Assembly: GCF_046195335.1 (NCBI RefSeq)
Contig: NZ_CP176093.1
Reading direction: 5' to 3' (one strand)
DNA from: Methanospirillum lacunae
GTDB taxonomy: Archaea; Halobacteriota; Methanomicrobia; Methanomicrobiales; Methanospirillaceae
Length of the DNA stretch: 64,000 nt
The position numbers and the translations under genes are program-made. Shown here piece after piece: positions 17,531-25,468 of this stretch (position 1 is its first letter; the number at the start of each line of letters is the position of its first letter). The notes under the pieces were generated by a model, which was not told the DNA's origin, searched no databases, and worked only from the letters and a program-made list of their open reading frames with translations.

Positions 17531-17544
17531 TTCACGATTGTGAA
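17531..17544. promoter_or_regulatory. Operator-like palindrome TTCACGATTGTGAA (site A)
   Basis: TTCACGATTGTGAA has 13 of 14 palindromic symmetry positions compatible with consensus TTCACrATyGTGAA. It is just upstream of the RBS of the 46-residue protein gene (minus strand) and about 410 bp upstream of the TSUP gene. Confidence 0.55.
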
Positions 17545-17696
17545 CACATCATATTGATCCTTCCCAAACATAATATGCATTGTATCGGCAGTTCTTACCA
17601 TGGATCCAGTTCCATCTGCCGTTTGTGATAGATTAATTCAATATCCAGTGAAATTTATCGCCGCATAAATACTTTAAGTGGAGTTGTACCAGAGTT

Positions 17697-18965
17697 ATGA
17701 TCTCTATCCTGCTCGTAGATGATGAACCCGTTCTGTTAGATCTAGGATCCTTCTACCTGACACAGCGTGAGCATTTTACCGTTGATACCGCATCAAATGG
17801 AAAAGAAGCCCTGGAACGGTTGGAAAAACGGCCATACCAGATCGTAGTATCGGATTACGACATGCCATACATGAACGGTATCGAACTGCTCAGGGAAGTA
17901 AAGCAACGGTCACCAAACCAGCCATTTATTATCTTTACCGGAAAGGGAAGGGAAGAGATAGTAATCGAAGCCCTGAATCTTGGTGCAGATTTTTATCTCC
18001 AAAAAGGGGGAGATGCAAAGGCTCAGTATACTGAACTTGCACACAAATGTCGAAGGGCAATCGAACGAAGACAGGCACAGGACCAGATACGACACCTTGC
18101 AAGGTTGTATTCGCTCCTTTCACGAGTCAATAAAGCAGTATACCAGATCAGATCACGTGATGATCTCATAAAGGAAGTCAGTCATATTGCTATTGATCAG
18201 GGAGGATTTAAGGCAGCATCTGTTTGTATGCTCCATCCCATATCCAACCTGCCCGAAATTGTTGCTTACGATACTTCACCGGAGATCCTGGGGAAGACAA
18301 CAGAACCCTTCATAAGCCCGGACTCTGTTCCAACTCTGCATACTCTTAAAGAAGACCGATTTCATGTCTGTTCAGACAACAGACGTTATCCACATGAAGA
18401 ACCGTATGGCCGTGCTCTTTGTGCAACAGGGTTTCTCACCAGTGCGTCATTTCCGCTCAGAGTTAGTGATGGATTAATCGGAGCACTCACACTGCATTCT
18501 GATGAGGCTGACTTTTTTAGTGAAGAAGAGGTGCTCCTCATGATGGAAATTACAGAAAGTCTATCACTGGCATTTGAACTCATGGCACAGGAACAGGAAA
18601 AAGAACAGGTTGCAGATAGACTGAACATGATGCTCAGTGCTATAGAGAGTGATAATGATGCATTCTTCATAATCGATACTAAGGGAACTATCCAATATGC
18701 AAATCATGCAGCACGACTGATTGTATCAGATGAGTGCAAAGATTTCAAATCACACCAATACAATATCTCCAGTACCGGTCTCTTGATTTCCAGGGAGGTT
18801 TCTCAGTTGGAACACCAGGTACCGGAAGATATCATGACAAAACATGATACTGAATCATATAATCCTGGAAAGACAAAACCGGTGCATCCAAGCCTTTCGG
18901 TAAGATCATTTGATCATGACAACTGTCGATATTTCCTTGTTCATGTGAAAAAGGAGACAAATTAA
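17697..18965 (+). CDS. Response regulator with GAF and partial PAS domains
   Basis: This 422-residue protein starts with a receiver domain (residues 1-~120: ILLVDDEP, phospho-acceptor D53 in VVSDYDMPYMNG, conserved K103 in YLQKGG). A helical linker (RRAIERRQAQDQIRHLARLY) leads to a GAF domain (~150-300: VNKAVYQIRSRDDLIKEVSH, ending LSLAFELMAQEQEKEQ). A shorter PAS-like unit follows (~315-420: AIESDNDAFFIIDTKGTIQY). There is no histidine kinase or DNA-binding output, so it may pass phosphate-dependent signals by protein contact. It stands alone on the plus strand. A TATA-like AAATTTATC at ~17651 or CATAAATACT at ~17664 could be its promoter. Confidence 0.88.
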   Translation: MISILLVDDEPVLLDLGSFYLTQREHFTVDTASNGKEALERLEKRPYQIVVSDYDMPYMNGIELLREVKQRSPNQPFIIFTGKGREEIVIEALNLGADFYLQKGGDAKAQYTELAHKCRRAIERRQAQDQIRHLARLYSLLSRVNKAVYQIRSRDDLIKEVSHIAIDQGGFKAASVCMLHPISNLPEIVAYDTSPEILGKTTEPFISPDSVPTLHTLKEDRFHVCSDNRRYPHEEPYGRALCATGFLTSASFPLRVSDGLIGALTLHSDEADFFSEEEVLLMMEITESLSLAFELMAQEQEKEQVADRLNMMLSAIESDNDAFFIIDTKGTIQYANHAARLIVSDECKDFKSHQYNISSTGLLISREVSQLEHQVPEDIMTKHDTESYNPGKTKPVHPSLSVRSFDHDNCRYFLVHVKKETN

Positions 18966-18976
18966 GGGTTTTTAAG

Positions 18977-19279
18977 TTACTTCTTTTCAATTAATGCCAG
19001 AATATGACCAGCAGTCTTAAAATTCGGTCGTTCTTCTTTTTGTACAATCTGGTAAAATTCACAATTCAGACAGTTACCAAGTTTTTGAGCATGGGTACCC
19101 TGTACCTTCCCCCCACATAACGTTCCGGTGATTGCCCAGCACGCTCGACCTCCTTGTGAACCACTGTTCACTCCATCAACCCGCGACTCAACAGTAGCAG
19201 GACAAACACCTAGTTCTTTAACCTTCGCGCCCCCAGGCTGACGACCACATTTCTTAAATTCCCAACAATTTATTTTCAT
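18977..19279 (-). CDS. Two-CW domain protein, copy 1
   Basis: This 100-residue Cys-rich protein starts MKINCWEFKKCGRQPGG, followed by LGVCPA, GGRACWAITGTLCGG and GNCLNCEFYQIV. The paired CW motifs define the small two-CW domain found alone or fused to signalling proteins; about seven conserved cysteines suggest metal or Fe-S binding. It is ~80% identical by eye to the protein encoded at 19446-19754, so the two arose by tandem duplication. The function is unknown. The stop lies 11 bp from the convergent response-regulator gene. Confidence 0.8.
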   Translation of the reverse strand: MKINCWEFKKCGRQPGGAKVKELGVCPATVESRVDGVNSGSQGGRACWAITGTLCGGKVQGTHAQKLGNCLNCEFYQIVQKEERPNFKTAGHILALIEKK

Positions 19280-19445
19280 CCAGAATTCCTCAGTGAAATA
19301 CCACGTAGATCATAACTTAATTTAGGGACAGTATCATGACAGAGATGAGAAACCATACAATTGAAAACCAGTAGATTCTACGTACATGTATCGGGGTAGA
19401 ATTACTTTAGGATATTTATGAAAAAAAGTGGCTTATCTTGTCATC

Positions 19446-19754
19446 CTATTCTTCATCTCTAATGAGGGATAGAATATAGCCGGCAGTCTTAAAATTCGGT
19501 CTCTCTTCTTTTTGTACAATCTGGTAGAAATCGCAATTCAGACAGTTACCCATTTTGGATGCATGGGTGCCCTGTACCTTCCCCCCACAAAACGTTCCTG
19601 TAATTGCCCAACAGGAGCGGCCACCGTTTAATCCGCCGTTAACCCTGTCAGTACGTGATTCCACCGCAGCAGGGCATACACCAAGATCCTTAACTTTCTC
19701 TCCGCCGGGCTGACGACCACACTTCTTAAATTCCCAACAGTTTTGTTTACTCAT
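19446..19754 (-). CDS. Two-CW domain protein, copy 2
   Basis: This 102-residue paralogue of the protein at 18977-19279 shows the same layout: NCWEFKKCGRQPGGEKVKDL, GVCPAA, GGRSCWAITGTFCGG and GNCLNCDFYQIVQKEERPNF. All cysteines are conserved between the copies, and differences fall mostly in the C-terminal tail. The copies are separated by a 166-bp spacer and are each likely transcribed on their own. The function is unknown; a structural or redox role of the Cys sites is inferred from conservation only. Confidence 0.8.
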   Translation of the reverse strand: MSKQNCWEFKKCGRQPGGEKVKDLGVCPAAVESRTDRVNGGLNGGRSCWAITGTFCGGKVQGTHASKMGNCLNCDFYQIVQKEERPNFKTAGYILSLIRDEE

Positions 19755-20007
19755 AACTCTGTCCTGATACTTTCATCGTACCATTATTATGCTTCCATTC
19801 CGGCATGAAGTGGATAAAATCCGGGCGGATTGAAGACACGTGTAATCTATTATAGAAACACATGACGTGAAAAGATCTGGGATGCGGCAAAACCCGCTGT
19901 AATCTTCTTATCCCTTTAATAATTGCTATCACAGGTACAAATTGACTAAAAATAATCCAAATAATATCGCGAAACATGGGGGATGAGGGGCAACCCCTCA
20001 ATCTTTT

Positions 20008-20229
20008 TCACCCCATGATCACCGGACGGACGAGATCCGCAATACTGTAAAGACTCTGCCTGGCGTCTATGTAACTGAGACGCTCTTTGAGCAAAGCATT
20101 GGTTTTCAGACGCCTGATTGCATAACGCACTGTCCGCGGAGGCAGTCTGGTTTTTTCGATAATGTCTTTCTGGGTGAGAGGCTCACCCGTCTCAAGCACC
20201 TTAAACACCAGTTTTGCTGATGGAGGCAG
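20008..20229 (-). CDS. Small winged-helix (MarR-like) transcription regulator, start unclear
   Basis: The frame encodes a compact winged helix: LPPSAKLVFKVLETGEPLTQ, then KDIIEKTRLPPRTVRYAIRR and LKTNALLKERLSYIDARQSL. Archaeal relatives carry the LPPSAKLV helix. It is only covered if translation starts at or before the CTG at 20229. The first standard start in frame is a GTG at 20208, which would cut that helix, giving 66 residues. The frame is open further up to a TGA near 20294, and an ATG at 20296 (MTRRDRF) is out of frame by one base, so a frameshift or unusual start is likely. An operator palindrome lies at 20336-20349, upstream of its promoter, suggesting that it belongs to, or controls, that regulon. 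Confidence 0.65.
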   Translation of the reverse strand: MPPSAKLVFKVLETGEPLTQKDIIEKTRLPPRTVRYAIRRLKTNALLKERLSYIDARQSLYSIADLVRPVIMG

Positions 20230-20335
20230 GCGCTCGATTGTTATCTCGTCATAGTCTTCTGCCTCAGTAGAGGCAAAAACGATCCCTTCTCGTCATAGTG
20301 ACTATACATATGTTATATCCGGAGCTAGATAAATG

Positions 20336-20349
20336 TTCACAATTGTGAA
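20336..20349. promoter_or_regulatory. Operator-like palindrome TTCACAATTGTGAA (site B)
   Basis: This is a perfect 14-bp palindrome, the best match to TTCACrATyGTGAA in the window (GTTCACAATTGTGAAT with flanks). On the minus strand it sits just upstream of ATTTATC (a TATA candidate) and about 40-110 bp before the winged-helix gene. Confidence 0.65.
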
Positions 20350-20366
20350 TATGCGATAATGATGCC

Positions 20367-20594
20367 TTACGCCTCGTACCCCAGATAACTTCCTACGTCC
20401 CCAGGACGCTTAAACTCGGAAAAGTCTTCCTTTTCAAGATTGTTTGTTATACTATTATCTTCATATCCCGGAGGAATCAGCAGGTCTATCTGTTCAAATG
20501 ACTGGAAAGAACGCGGACGGATTCTCCTAAATGGCATGTAAGATATACCCTCCAGTGCACCATTTACAAAATGACTGCGAGAAACAGAAACCAT
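20367..20594 (-). CDS. Hypothetical 75-residue protein
   Basis: The frame encodes MVSVSRSHFVNGALEGISYM...RPRSFQSFEQIDLLIPPGYE and ends VGSYLGYEA. The composition is protein-like and has no membrane segment. It lies between the radical SAM gene (upstream) and the small HTH gene. No family is recognised and no clear ribosome-binding site is seen. It could be a short methanogen-specific protein or chance. Confidence 0.35.
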   Translation of the reverse strand: MVSVSRSHFVNGALEGISYMPFRRIRPRSFQSFEQIDLLIPPGYEDNSITNNLEKEDFSEFKRPGDVGSYLGYEA

Positions 20595-20678
20595 TCATCT
20601 GAAACAGATTTGAGTGAGAAAAGAAATAGAGATCTTGTTTATGGTTATTATTACCCATATCTGTGAGAGTTCCCATCA

Positions 20679-21680
20679 TTAGAGATCAAGGTCAGGAATG
20701 AGATCGCATCCTGTACATGGAAGACACATAGTCCTCGAATGAAGGGGAGAAAGCCCGTGAGCCCCGAGAATCTTCTTGGAAGAAAGGGCCAGGTGATGCA
20801 GACGTTCTGCAGTAGGCCGGGCCGCTCCTGGAAGGGGATAATCAGGATTTACTGATATCGCTCTGAGCACAGGGATTACTCCAATTGCGGCGAGAGTCTC
20901 AACTCCTGAAAGTACTGTTTCATCAGATTCTCCAAGCCCGATAATCATATTAGAACTAACACGGTTTTTTCCAAAGAGCGGGGCAGCATGTTTGAGCTCT
21001 TTGATCACCTGATCAAGTTTAAGATCAGGGCAATAGCGGGAGAAGAGATCGCGGTCCATCGTCTCAACATTAAATTTTACCTCATGAGCACCAGCAGCAT
21101 AAAGTAGATCAGAACTTCCTGATGTCGGATATACAGAAACCCCAATCGGCACATCGTATTCTCTGACAAGATCTTCCACAAGGGCAGTCATCCGATCAAG
21201 TTCTTTCTCAGGTGTTTCGGTAACACCACCTGTGAGTGAGATCGCATGAAGATCGCCAGAGAGGTATACCTGGTCAATCATGGAGAGAACCCGTTCCGGA
21301 CTTTTTACGGGACCATTCAAGCGAGGAACCGGACAAAATGCACAATGATAGGTACACTGCTCTGAAACCGTTATGTATGCCTGCTTCGGACAATGAAACC
21401 CAACTGGTTCCAGGCTACCTTCTGCCAAAATCTCTCCATTTCTTTCAATAACAACACCATCTTTCTCTTTCCTTATATGAAGTGGGCTATCATTGCGAAT
21501 AGAGAGTCTGACTCTTCGTTTCCCGTCAGTGAAAAAGACAGATCTGCCGCCTGCTCCAGGACCTGCTGTTGATCTCCCTACATATTCTTCAGTCTGGAGA
21601 TCTGTATCAACGGTAGCATGACCAACACTGATAAGCACTGCCTTATCCCGGGAAGTTAATTCGATTGTAATATATATCAC
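20679..21680 (-). CDS. Radical SAM enzyme of unknown function (BioB/HmdB-like)
   Basis: This 333-residue protein has a ~95-residue N-terminal region and then a radical SAM barrel with the cluster motif C109-x3-C113-x2-C116 (CTYHCAFC), the SAM-binding SLTGGVTETP, and barrel strands such as HEVKFNVETMDRDLFSRYCP and NMIIGLGESDETV. The latter resemble BioB/ThiH/HmdB-type enzymes. A C-terminal C-x2-C-x2-C (CLPCTGC) may bind a second cluster. The GTG at 21680 directly abuts a GAGGT site, so the exact start is uncertain. It lies near DUF1894/DUF1890 genes on the same strand. A cofactor-forming role is likely; the substrate is unknown. Confidence 0.8.
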   Translation of the reverse strand: MIYITIELTSRDKAVLISVGHATVDTDLQTEEYVGRSTAGPGAGGRSVFFTDGKRRVRLSIRNDSPLHIRKEKDGVVIERNGEILAEGSLEPVGFHCPKQAYITVSEQCTYHCAFCPVPRLNGPVKSPERVLSMIDQVYLSGDLHAISLTGGVTETPEKELDRMTALVEDLVREYDVPIGVSVYPTSGSSDLLYAAGAHEVKFNVETMDRDLFSRYCPDLKLDQVIKELKHAAPLFGKNRVSSNMIIGLGESDETVLSGVETLAAIGVIPVLRAISVNPDYPLPGAARPTAERLHHLALSSKKILGAHGLSPLHSRTMCLPCTGCDLIPDLDL

Positions 21681-21803
21681 ACCTCAAATCTGGAATCTTA
21701 AAATAATCCGGCCCTGTTGGGTACATTTAATATGTGTAACACTCTGGTCAGAAGAGAGAACCGATACAGGCAATCAATGCCGCATCGGTAAGATTCTAAA
21801 AAA

Positions 21804-22091
21804 TTACTTCGTATATGGCTTTGCAAAAGAGGAAAGCCGTGCTGCTTCAACGGGATCTTCAATTTTTAGAACAAATGTTCCATGACATGGTTTCACATAT
21901 GGAAATACAACAATAGTCCCATCTGTTCCAATTACAATCGGAGGAGGTCCAATTATACCCTCACCAAACAATTTCGTCCCAGGTTCAATGAGATACACAC
22001 GTGGACACGTTTTGGATATCAACTCACGACATTCTTTAAAGGTAAGACCCTTCGCAAGAACTTCTGATTTTAGTTCTTCGATACAGCCCAT
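21804..22091 (-). CDS. DUF1894-type methanogen protein
   Basis: This 95-residue protein (MGCIEELKSEVLAKGLTFKE; CRELISKTCPRVYLIEPGTK; LFGEGIIGPPPIVIG; FPYVKPCHGTFVLKI) matches my recollection of the DUF1894 family, small proteins almost limited to methanogens. The start overlaps the end of the DUF1890 gene by 22 bp, so the two are translated together and likely form a pair. Three cysteines are present. No function has been shown to my knowledge; association with the radical SAM gene downstream is positional only. Confidence 0.75.
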   Translation of the reverse strand: MGCIEELKSEVLAKGLTFKECRELISKTCPRVYLIEPGTKLFGEGIIGPPPIVIGTDGTIVVFPYVKPCHGTFVLKIEDPVEAARLSSFAKPYTK

Positions 22092-22546
22092 CCTAACACC
22101 TCACTCATCTTCTTTTTCAGGGGCATCGGGTTATGAACAGCCACTTCCACGATAGTTTCACCCTCATACTCGACCAATTTTGCAATTTCTTCAGCAGATC
22201 TTCCAAAGACGATGGTAATAAATCGGGCTTCAGGGAGCAGATATCTCATAGTGGCAGCATATGATATTCCGGCATCACTATGAGCAAATGCCAGACAGAG
22301 ATCGTATTTCTCACCCTTGTCTGTAATATCTTCTACAGCCTTCTCCAAAGTAGTCATAGCGGAAATATAGTGTTTTTCGGGATCCGATGTCATTAATAGT
22401 TTCATGACTGCCGGGTTTCCTGCAATAAGACAAGAATACCCATTTTTCCGCAGTTGGTATGCAGTAAAGACAGCAAGAGAATTTTGAACCGGGACCTCAG
22501 GGCAACCAAGTACGATCAGTGCCTTTTTCTCTTCTATTTCGCCCAT
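22070..22546 (-). CDS. DUF1890-type methanogen protein
   Basis: This 158-residue protein begins MGEIEEKKALIVLGCPEVPV, with QNSLAVFTAYQLRKNGYSC, AGNPAVMKLLMTSDPEKHYI and HNPMPLKKKMSEVLGWAV. It corresponds to DUF1890, a Rossmann-like small protein family conserved in methanogens and usually next to DUF1894, as here. The ATG at 22546 has no clear ribosome-binding site, so the mRNA may be nearly leaderless. A variant of the palindromic operator lies about 100 bp upstream. The function is unknown; a role in methanogenesis-linked electron or cofactor handling is inferred only from its distribution. Confidence 0.75.
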   Translation of the reverse strand: MGEIEEKKALIVLGCPEVPVQNSLAVFTAYQLRKNGYSCLIAGNPAVMKLLMTSDPEKHYISAMTTLEKAVEDITDKGEKYDLCLAFAHSDAGISYAATMRYLLPEARFITIVFGRSAEEIAKLVEYEGETIVEVAVHNPMPLKKKMSEVLGWAVSKN

Positions 22547-22646
22547 AGTAATCGCAATTATCAGAAGGAGATTTCAGAATTTAAGTGATACCCTTACCCT
22601 GGAACACACCTTCAGATTATGCCATGATATCTTGATGGCATACAGG

Positions 22647-22660
22647 TTCTCAATTGTGAA
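22647..22660. promoter_or_regulatory. Operator-like palindrome TTCTCAATTGTGAA (site C)
   Basis: With flanks the site reads GTTCTCAATTGTGAAC, one mismatch from the perfect 16-bp palindrome GTTCACAATTGTGAAC. It lies between the divergent DUF1890 gene (start 22546) and the secreted binding-protein gene (start 22814) and could serve either. Confidence 0.5.
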
Positions 22661-22813
22661 CGCGGATGAAACAAATCACAATCAAATCGGACAAACAAAA
22701 GCAAATTTTCTATTTTAGTCAACTTATAGGCATTATAATTATACAATAAGAGCATAAAAGTTGCCTCAATAATACGGATTATTGCACCACTCATGGAATA
22801 TGATCCCTAGAAC

Positions 22814-23817
22814 ATGCGACAAGTGAAAAACGTTACCAAGGCAACATCGTGGGTAGTGCTTGTATTCAGTCTCGCACTCCTCATGGTTGCTCTGCCAGTA
22901 GTCGCTGAAGATTCGAAACAAAAGATGTTGCTAACATCGGGTATCAACCAAGCACCCATCACCTCGCATTTACAACTGCGTACCAGAAGATACTATAATG
23001 AAACTCTCTCCCCCCTCGGAGTAAAGGAAGTTAAGGCATATAGTTTCCCAACCGGGGCACCTGAGATCCAGGCACTTCTGGCAGGAGACATCGACTTTGC
23101 ATATGTCGGATCCGCACCGTTTGTAACTGGTGTCGCCAATGGGCTTAATGCAAAGATCATCGCTGCAGTAAACACTCAGGGATCTGATCTGGTTCTGAAA
23201 AAGGATCTTCCGTACACAACTCCCGCTGACCTTAAAGGACTAAAGATCGCGACATTCCCAGCAGGAACTATTCAGGACACAATCCTTGGTGACTGGCTCA
23301 AGAAGAATGGTCTCGATGCAGACAAGGATGTTGAGATCATTCCTCTCGGACTTGGAGATGCCATCACTGCATTCCTTGCCGGAAAAGTAGATGCAGCATT
23401 CCTGCCACAGCCATCACCAGTCACTATTGAAGATTCAGGTACAGGAAAGATCATGGTTCATTCTGGAGAAATGGAACAGGACCATGCATGCTGTGTCCTT
23501 GTAGCGACAGATGATGTCATCAAAAATCACCCAGAACTTGTAGAACAGGTCCTCAAAACTCATCTGAAAGCAACCGAGTTTAATGCCGCAAACAAAGAGG
23601 AAGCTGCAAAGCACCTGAGTGAACTGACCGGACTTAATACATCCATCATTCTCAAGTCCTTTGATGAATGGGATGGTCAATTTGTATCAGACCCGGCAAA
23701 GATTACTACGTCAGTGAAACCTTTGCAAAAATCCAGAAGGATCTCGGATACATCAAGAAGGATGTTTCTGATAAGGATCTCTTTGATACAAGTTTGTGGG
23801 GAAAAGTCAAGGCTTAA
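22814..23817 (+). CDS. Secreted SsuA/TauA-like substrate-binding protein with C-terminal frameshift
   Basis: A signal peptide (residues ~1-31, hydrophobic WVVLVFSLALLMVALPVVA) precedes a type II binding-protein fold: SGINQAPITSHLQL, SFPTGAPEIQALLAGDIDFA, ATFPAGTIQDTILG, KNHPELVEQVLKTHLKATEF. This is the nitrate/sulfonate/taurine binding family. In the uninterrupted frame the protein turns into an Arg/Ser-rich tail after SDPAKI and ends at ~23887. Shifting frame at about 23703 gives YYVSETFAKIQKDLGYIKKD, then DTSLWGKVKA and TAA at 23815, a normal C terminus for this family. So one base seems to be missing. There is no permease or ATPase gene next to it. Confidence 0.8.
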
Positions 23818-23829
23818 TTCCAAAAACCC

Positions 23830-23840
23830 TTTCTTTTTTT
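23830..23840 (+). terminator. T-rich terminator after the binding-protein gene
   Basis: TTTCTTTTTTT begins 13 bp after the frame-corrected stop at 23817. Archaeal RNA polymerase terminates at such T runs. Confidence 0.5.
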
Positions 23841-24030
23841 ACCACTCATTTATCATTTCTCATGGTATCAGGCCATTAGGTTGCTGATAGAACCATAGTA
23901 CCATAGTTCAATAAAAACATCATGTTTTTTCAGAAAAAGACTTTGAATAGTTCATAATGTGACAAAAATACGTTCCAAAATATAGGTTCTAACCCATGAA
24001 AGAATCAAGAATACCAAGCCTAAATCCGAA

Positions 24031-24038
24031 CATATTTA
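24031..24038 (+). promoter_or_regulatory. TATA element of the PP2C phosphatase gene
   Basis: CATATTTA is 25-32 bp upstream of the ATG at 24063, so transcription would start at or near the first codon and the mRNA would be leaderless. No ribosome-binding site is visible, which agrees. Confidence 0.45.
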
Positions 24039-24062
24039 CTTTCCCTTCTCCCATATGTCGAT

Positions 24063-25457
24063 ATGGATACTGCGATCCTTGTCGATTGCATAAAATTATT
24101 TGAGATGGTTTCTGTCGTCATGGTTATCGCTTATCTCTTTAGCAGAAGCCGTTTTTATCAGGAAATACTTGAACATCGCCCAACTATCTCAACACACATT
24201 ATTCTCGCGCTCATTTTTGGTATCCTATCAATTTACGGAATGTCTAGTGGCATCAATTACTTTGGTGCAGTTGTAAATATTCGAGACCTGGGTCCCATTA
24301 TCGGTGGTCTCTCATGTGGTCCTTTTGTAGGAATTGGTGCCGGTATCATCGGGACATGTTACCGGTTATCTGTCGGCGGACCGAATGTCTTTGGAGCCGC
24401 ACTGGGACCAATTATTTCCGGAATCTGTGGCAGTGCAATCTTTATCCTCAATAAACGGGAGGTTCTTTCAACAAAATATGCAATTATTGCTACAATAGGA
24501 ATTGAAGTTGGAGTATCACTCATCACATTATTAATACGAGCTCTCGGGGGCTCAACCTCGACCCTTCTGACAGTATTCATCAACGTAGCAGTTCCGATGA
24601 TCTGTCTGACTTCAGTTGCAGCAGGAATATTTGCATTCATCATTCACAACCTGATCCAGGAAAGACAGGTTAAACTCGAAAAAGAGAAACTTGAGCAAGA
24701 GATAGCAAAAAAAGAAGCCGAACTCAGTATCGCTGCTGAAATACAGAAAAGTTTTCTCCCAGATTCTCTCCCATACTTTCCAAAATACGAGATGGCTGGA
24801 AAAAGCATTCCTGCAAAAGAAGTTGGGGGCGACTTTTTTGATTTTATGCCACTTGAACTGATCCCATTCTCAAAAAGTCAGATGGGTATTATGATTGCAG
24901 ATGTTGCAGGGAAGGGAGTCCCTGCAGCATTATTCATGGCTCTCTCACGAATCGTTATCAGGATCAGTGCACTCTGGTTTAAAAACTGTGCTGAGGCCAT
25001 TGCTTTTGCCAACCCGGTAATCACCCATGATTCAAAGACCGGGATGTTTGTAACCCTGTTCCTTGGCATCCTTGATAATGAGACGATGACTATGTCCTAT
25101 GTTAATGCCGGGCACAACCCCCCTCTTGTATTCAGGACAGGTACCGAGAAGATTGAGGAGTTGAAACCGACGGGTATTGCAATTGGTGTTATTGAGGATA
25201 TCGCCTTTGACCAGAAGTCAGTTCATCTGCAGAATGGTGATGTTGTTGTCCTGTATACAGACGGTGTAACCGAAGCGATTAACACGAATACAGAAGAATT
25301 CGGCGTCCCAAGACTTATCCAAACAATAAAAGACTCTGTCTCCCTTCCTTCCCAGGAAATGGTGGATACCATCGTCACAAGAGTCACAGAATTTTGTGGT
25401 GCTCAACCACAACATGATGATATCACCCTCCTTGTGATCAAGGTTCATGATTCATAG
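24063..25457 (+). CDS. Membrane 5TM (LytS/YhcK-type) sensor with RsbU/SpoIIE-type PP2C phosphatase domain
   Basis: This 464-residue protein has a hydrophobic N-terminal part (residues 1-~205) with about six helices and the 5TM-Lyt signature (RDLGPIIGGLSCGPFVGIGA and GPNVFGAALGPIISGI). A coiled coil follows (KLEKEKLEQEIAKKEAEL), then the phosphatase domain (~220-464) starting AAEIQKSFLPDSLP. Metal-binding motifs are intact: VGGDFFDF, IADVAGKGVPAALFM, NAGHNPP, LYTDGVTEA and DDITLL. It should be an active Ser/Thr phosphatase driven by a membrane signal. The carboxyltransferase gene follows 11 bp later, pointing to a shared function. No anti-sigma-like partner kinase is in the window. Confidence 0.9.
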   Translation: MDTAILVDCIKLFEMVSVVMVIAYLFSRSRFYQEILEHRPTISTHIILALIFGILSIYGMSSGINYFGAVVNIRDLGPIIGGLSCGPFVGIGAGIIGTCYRLSVGGPNVFGAALGPIISGICGSAIFILNKREVLSTKYAIIATIGIEVGVSLITLLIRALGGSTSTLLTVFINVAVPMICLTSVAAGIFAFIIHNLIQERQVKLEKEKLEQEIAKKEAELSIAAEIQKSFLPDSLPYFPKYEMAGKSIPAKEVGGDFFDFMPLELIPFSKSQMGIMIADVAGKGVPAALFMALSRIVIRISALWFKNCAEAIAFANPVITHDSKTGMFVTLFLGILDNETMTMSYVNAGHNPPLVFRTGTEKIEELKPTGIAIGVIEDIAFDQKSVHLQNGDVVVLYTDGVTEAINTNTEEFGVPRLIQTIKDSVSLPSQEMVDTIVTRVTEFCGAQPQHDDITLLVIKVHDS

Positions 25458-25468
25458 GGGTATCTTCC

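Noticed and set aside
19747..20001. 84-codon minus-strand frame (MRGCPSSPMF...)
   Set aside because: Starts with TTG, has no ribosome-binding site, overlaps the start of a two-CW gene and has no recognisable domain.
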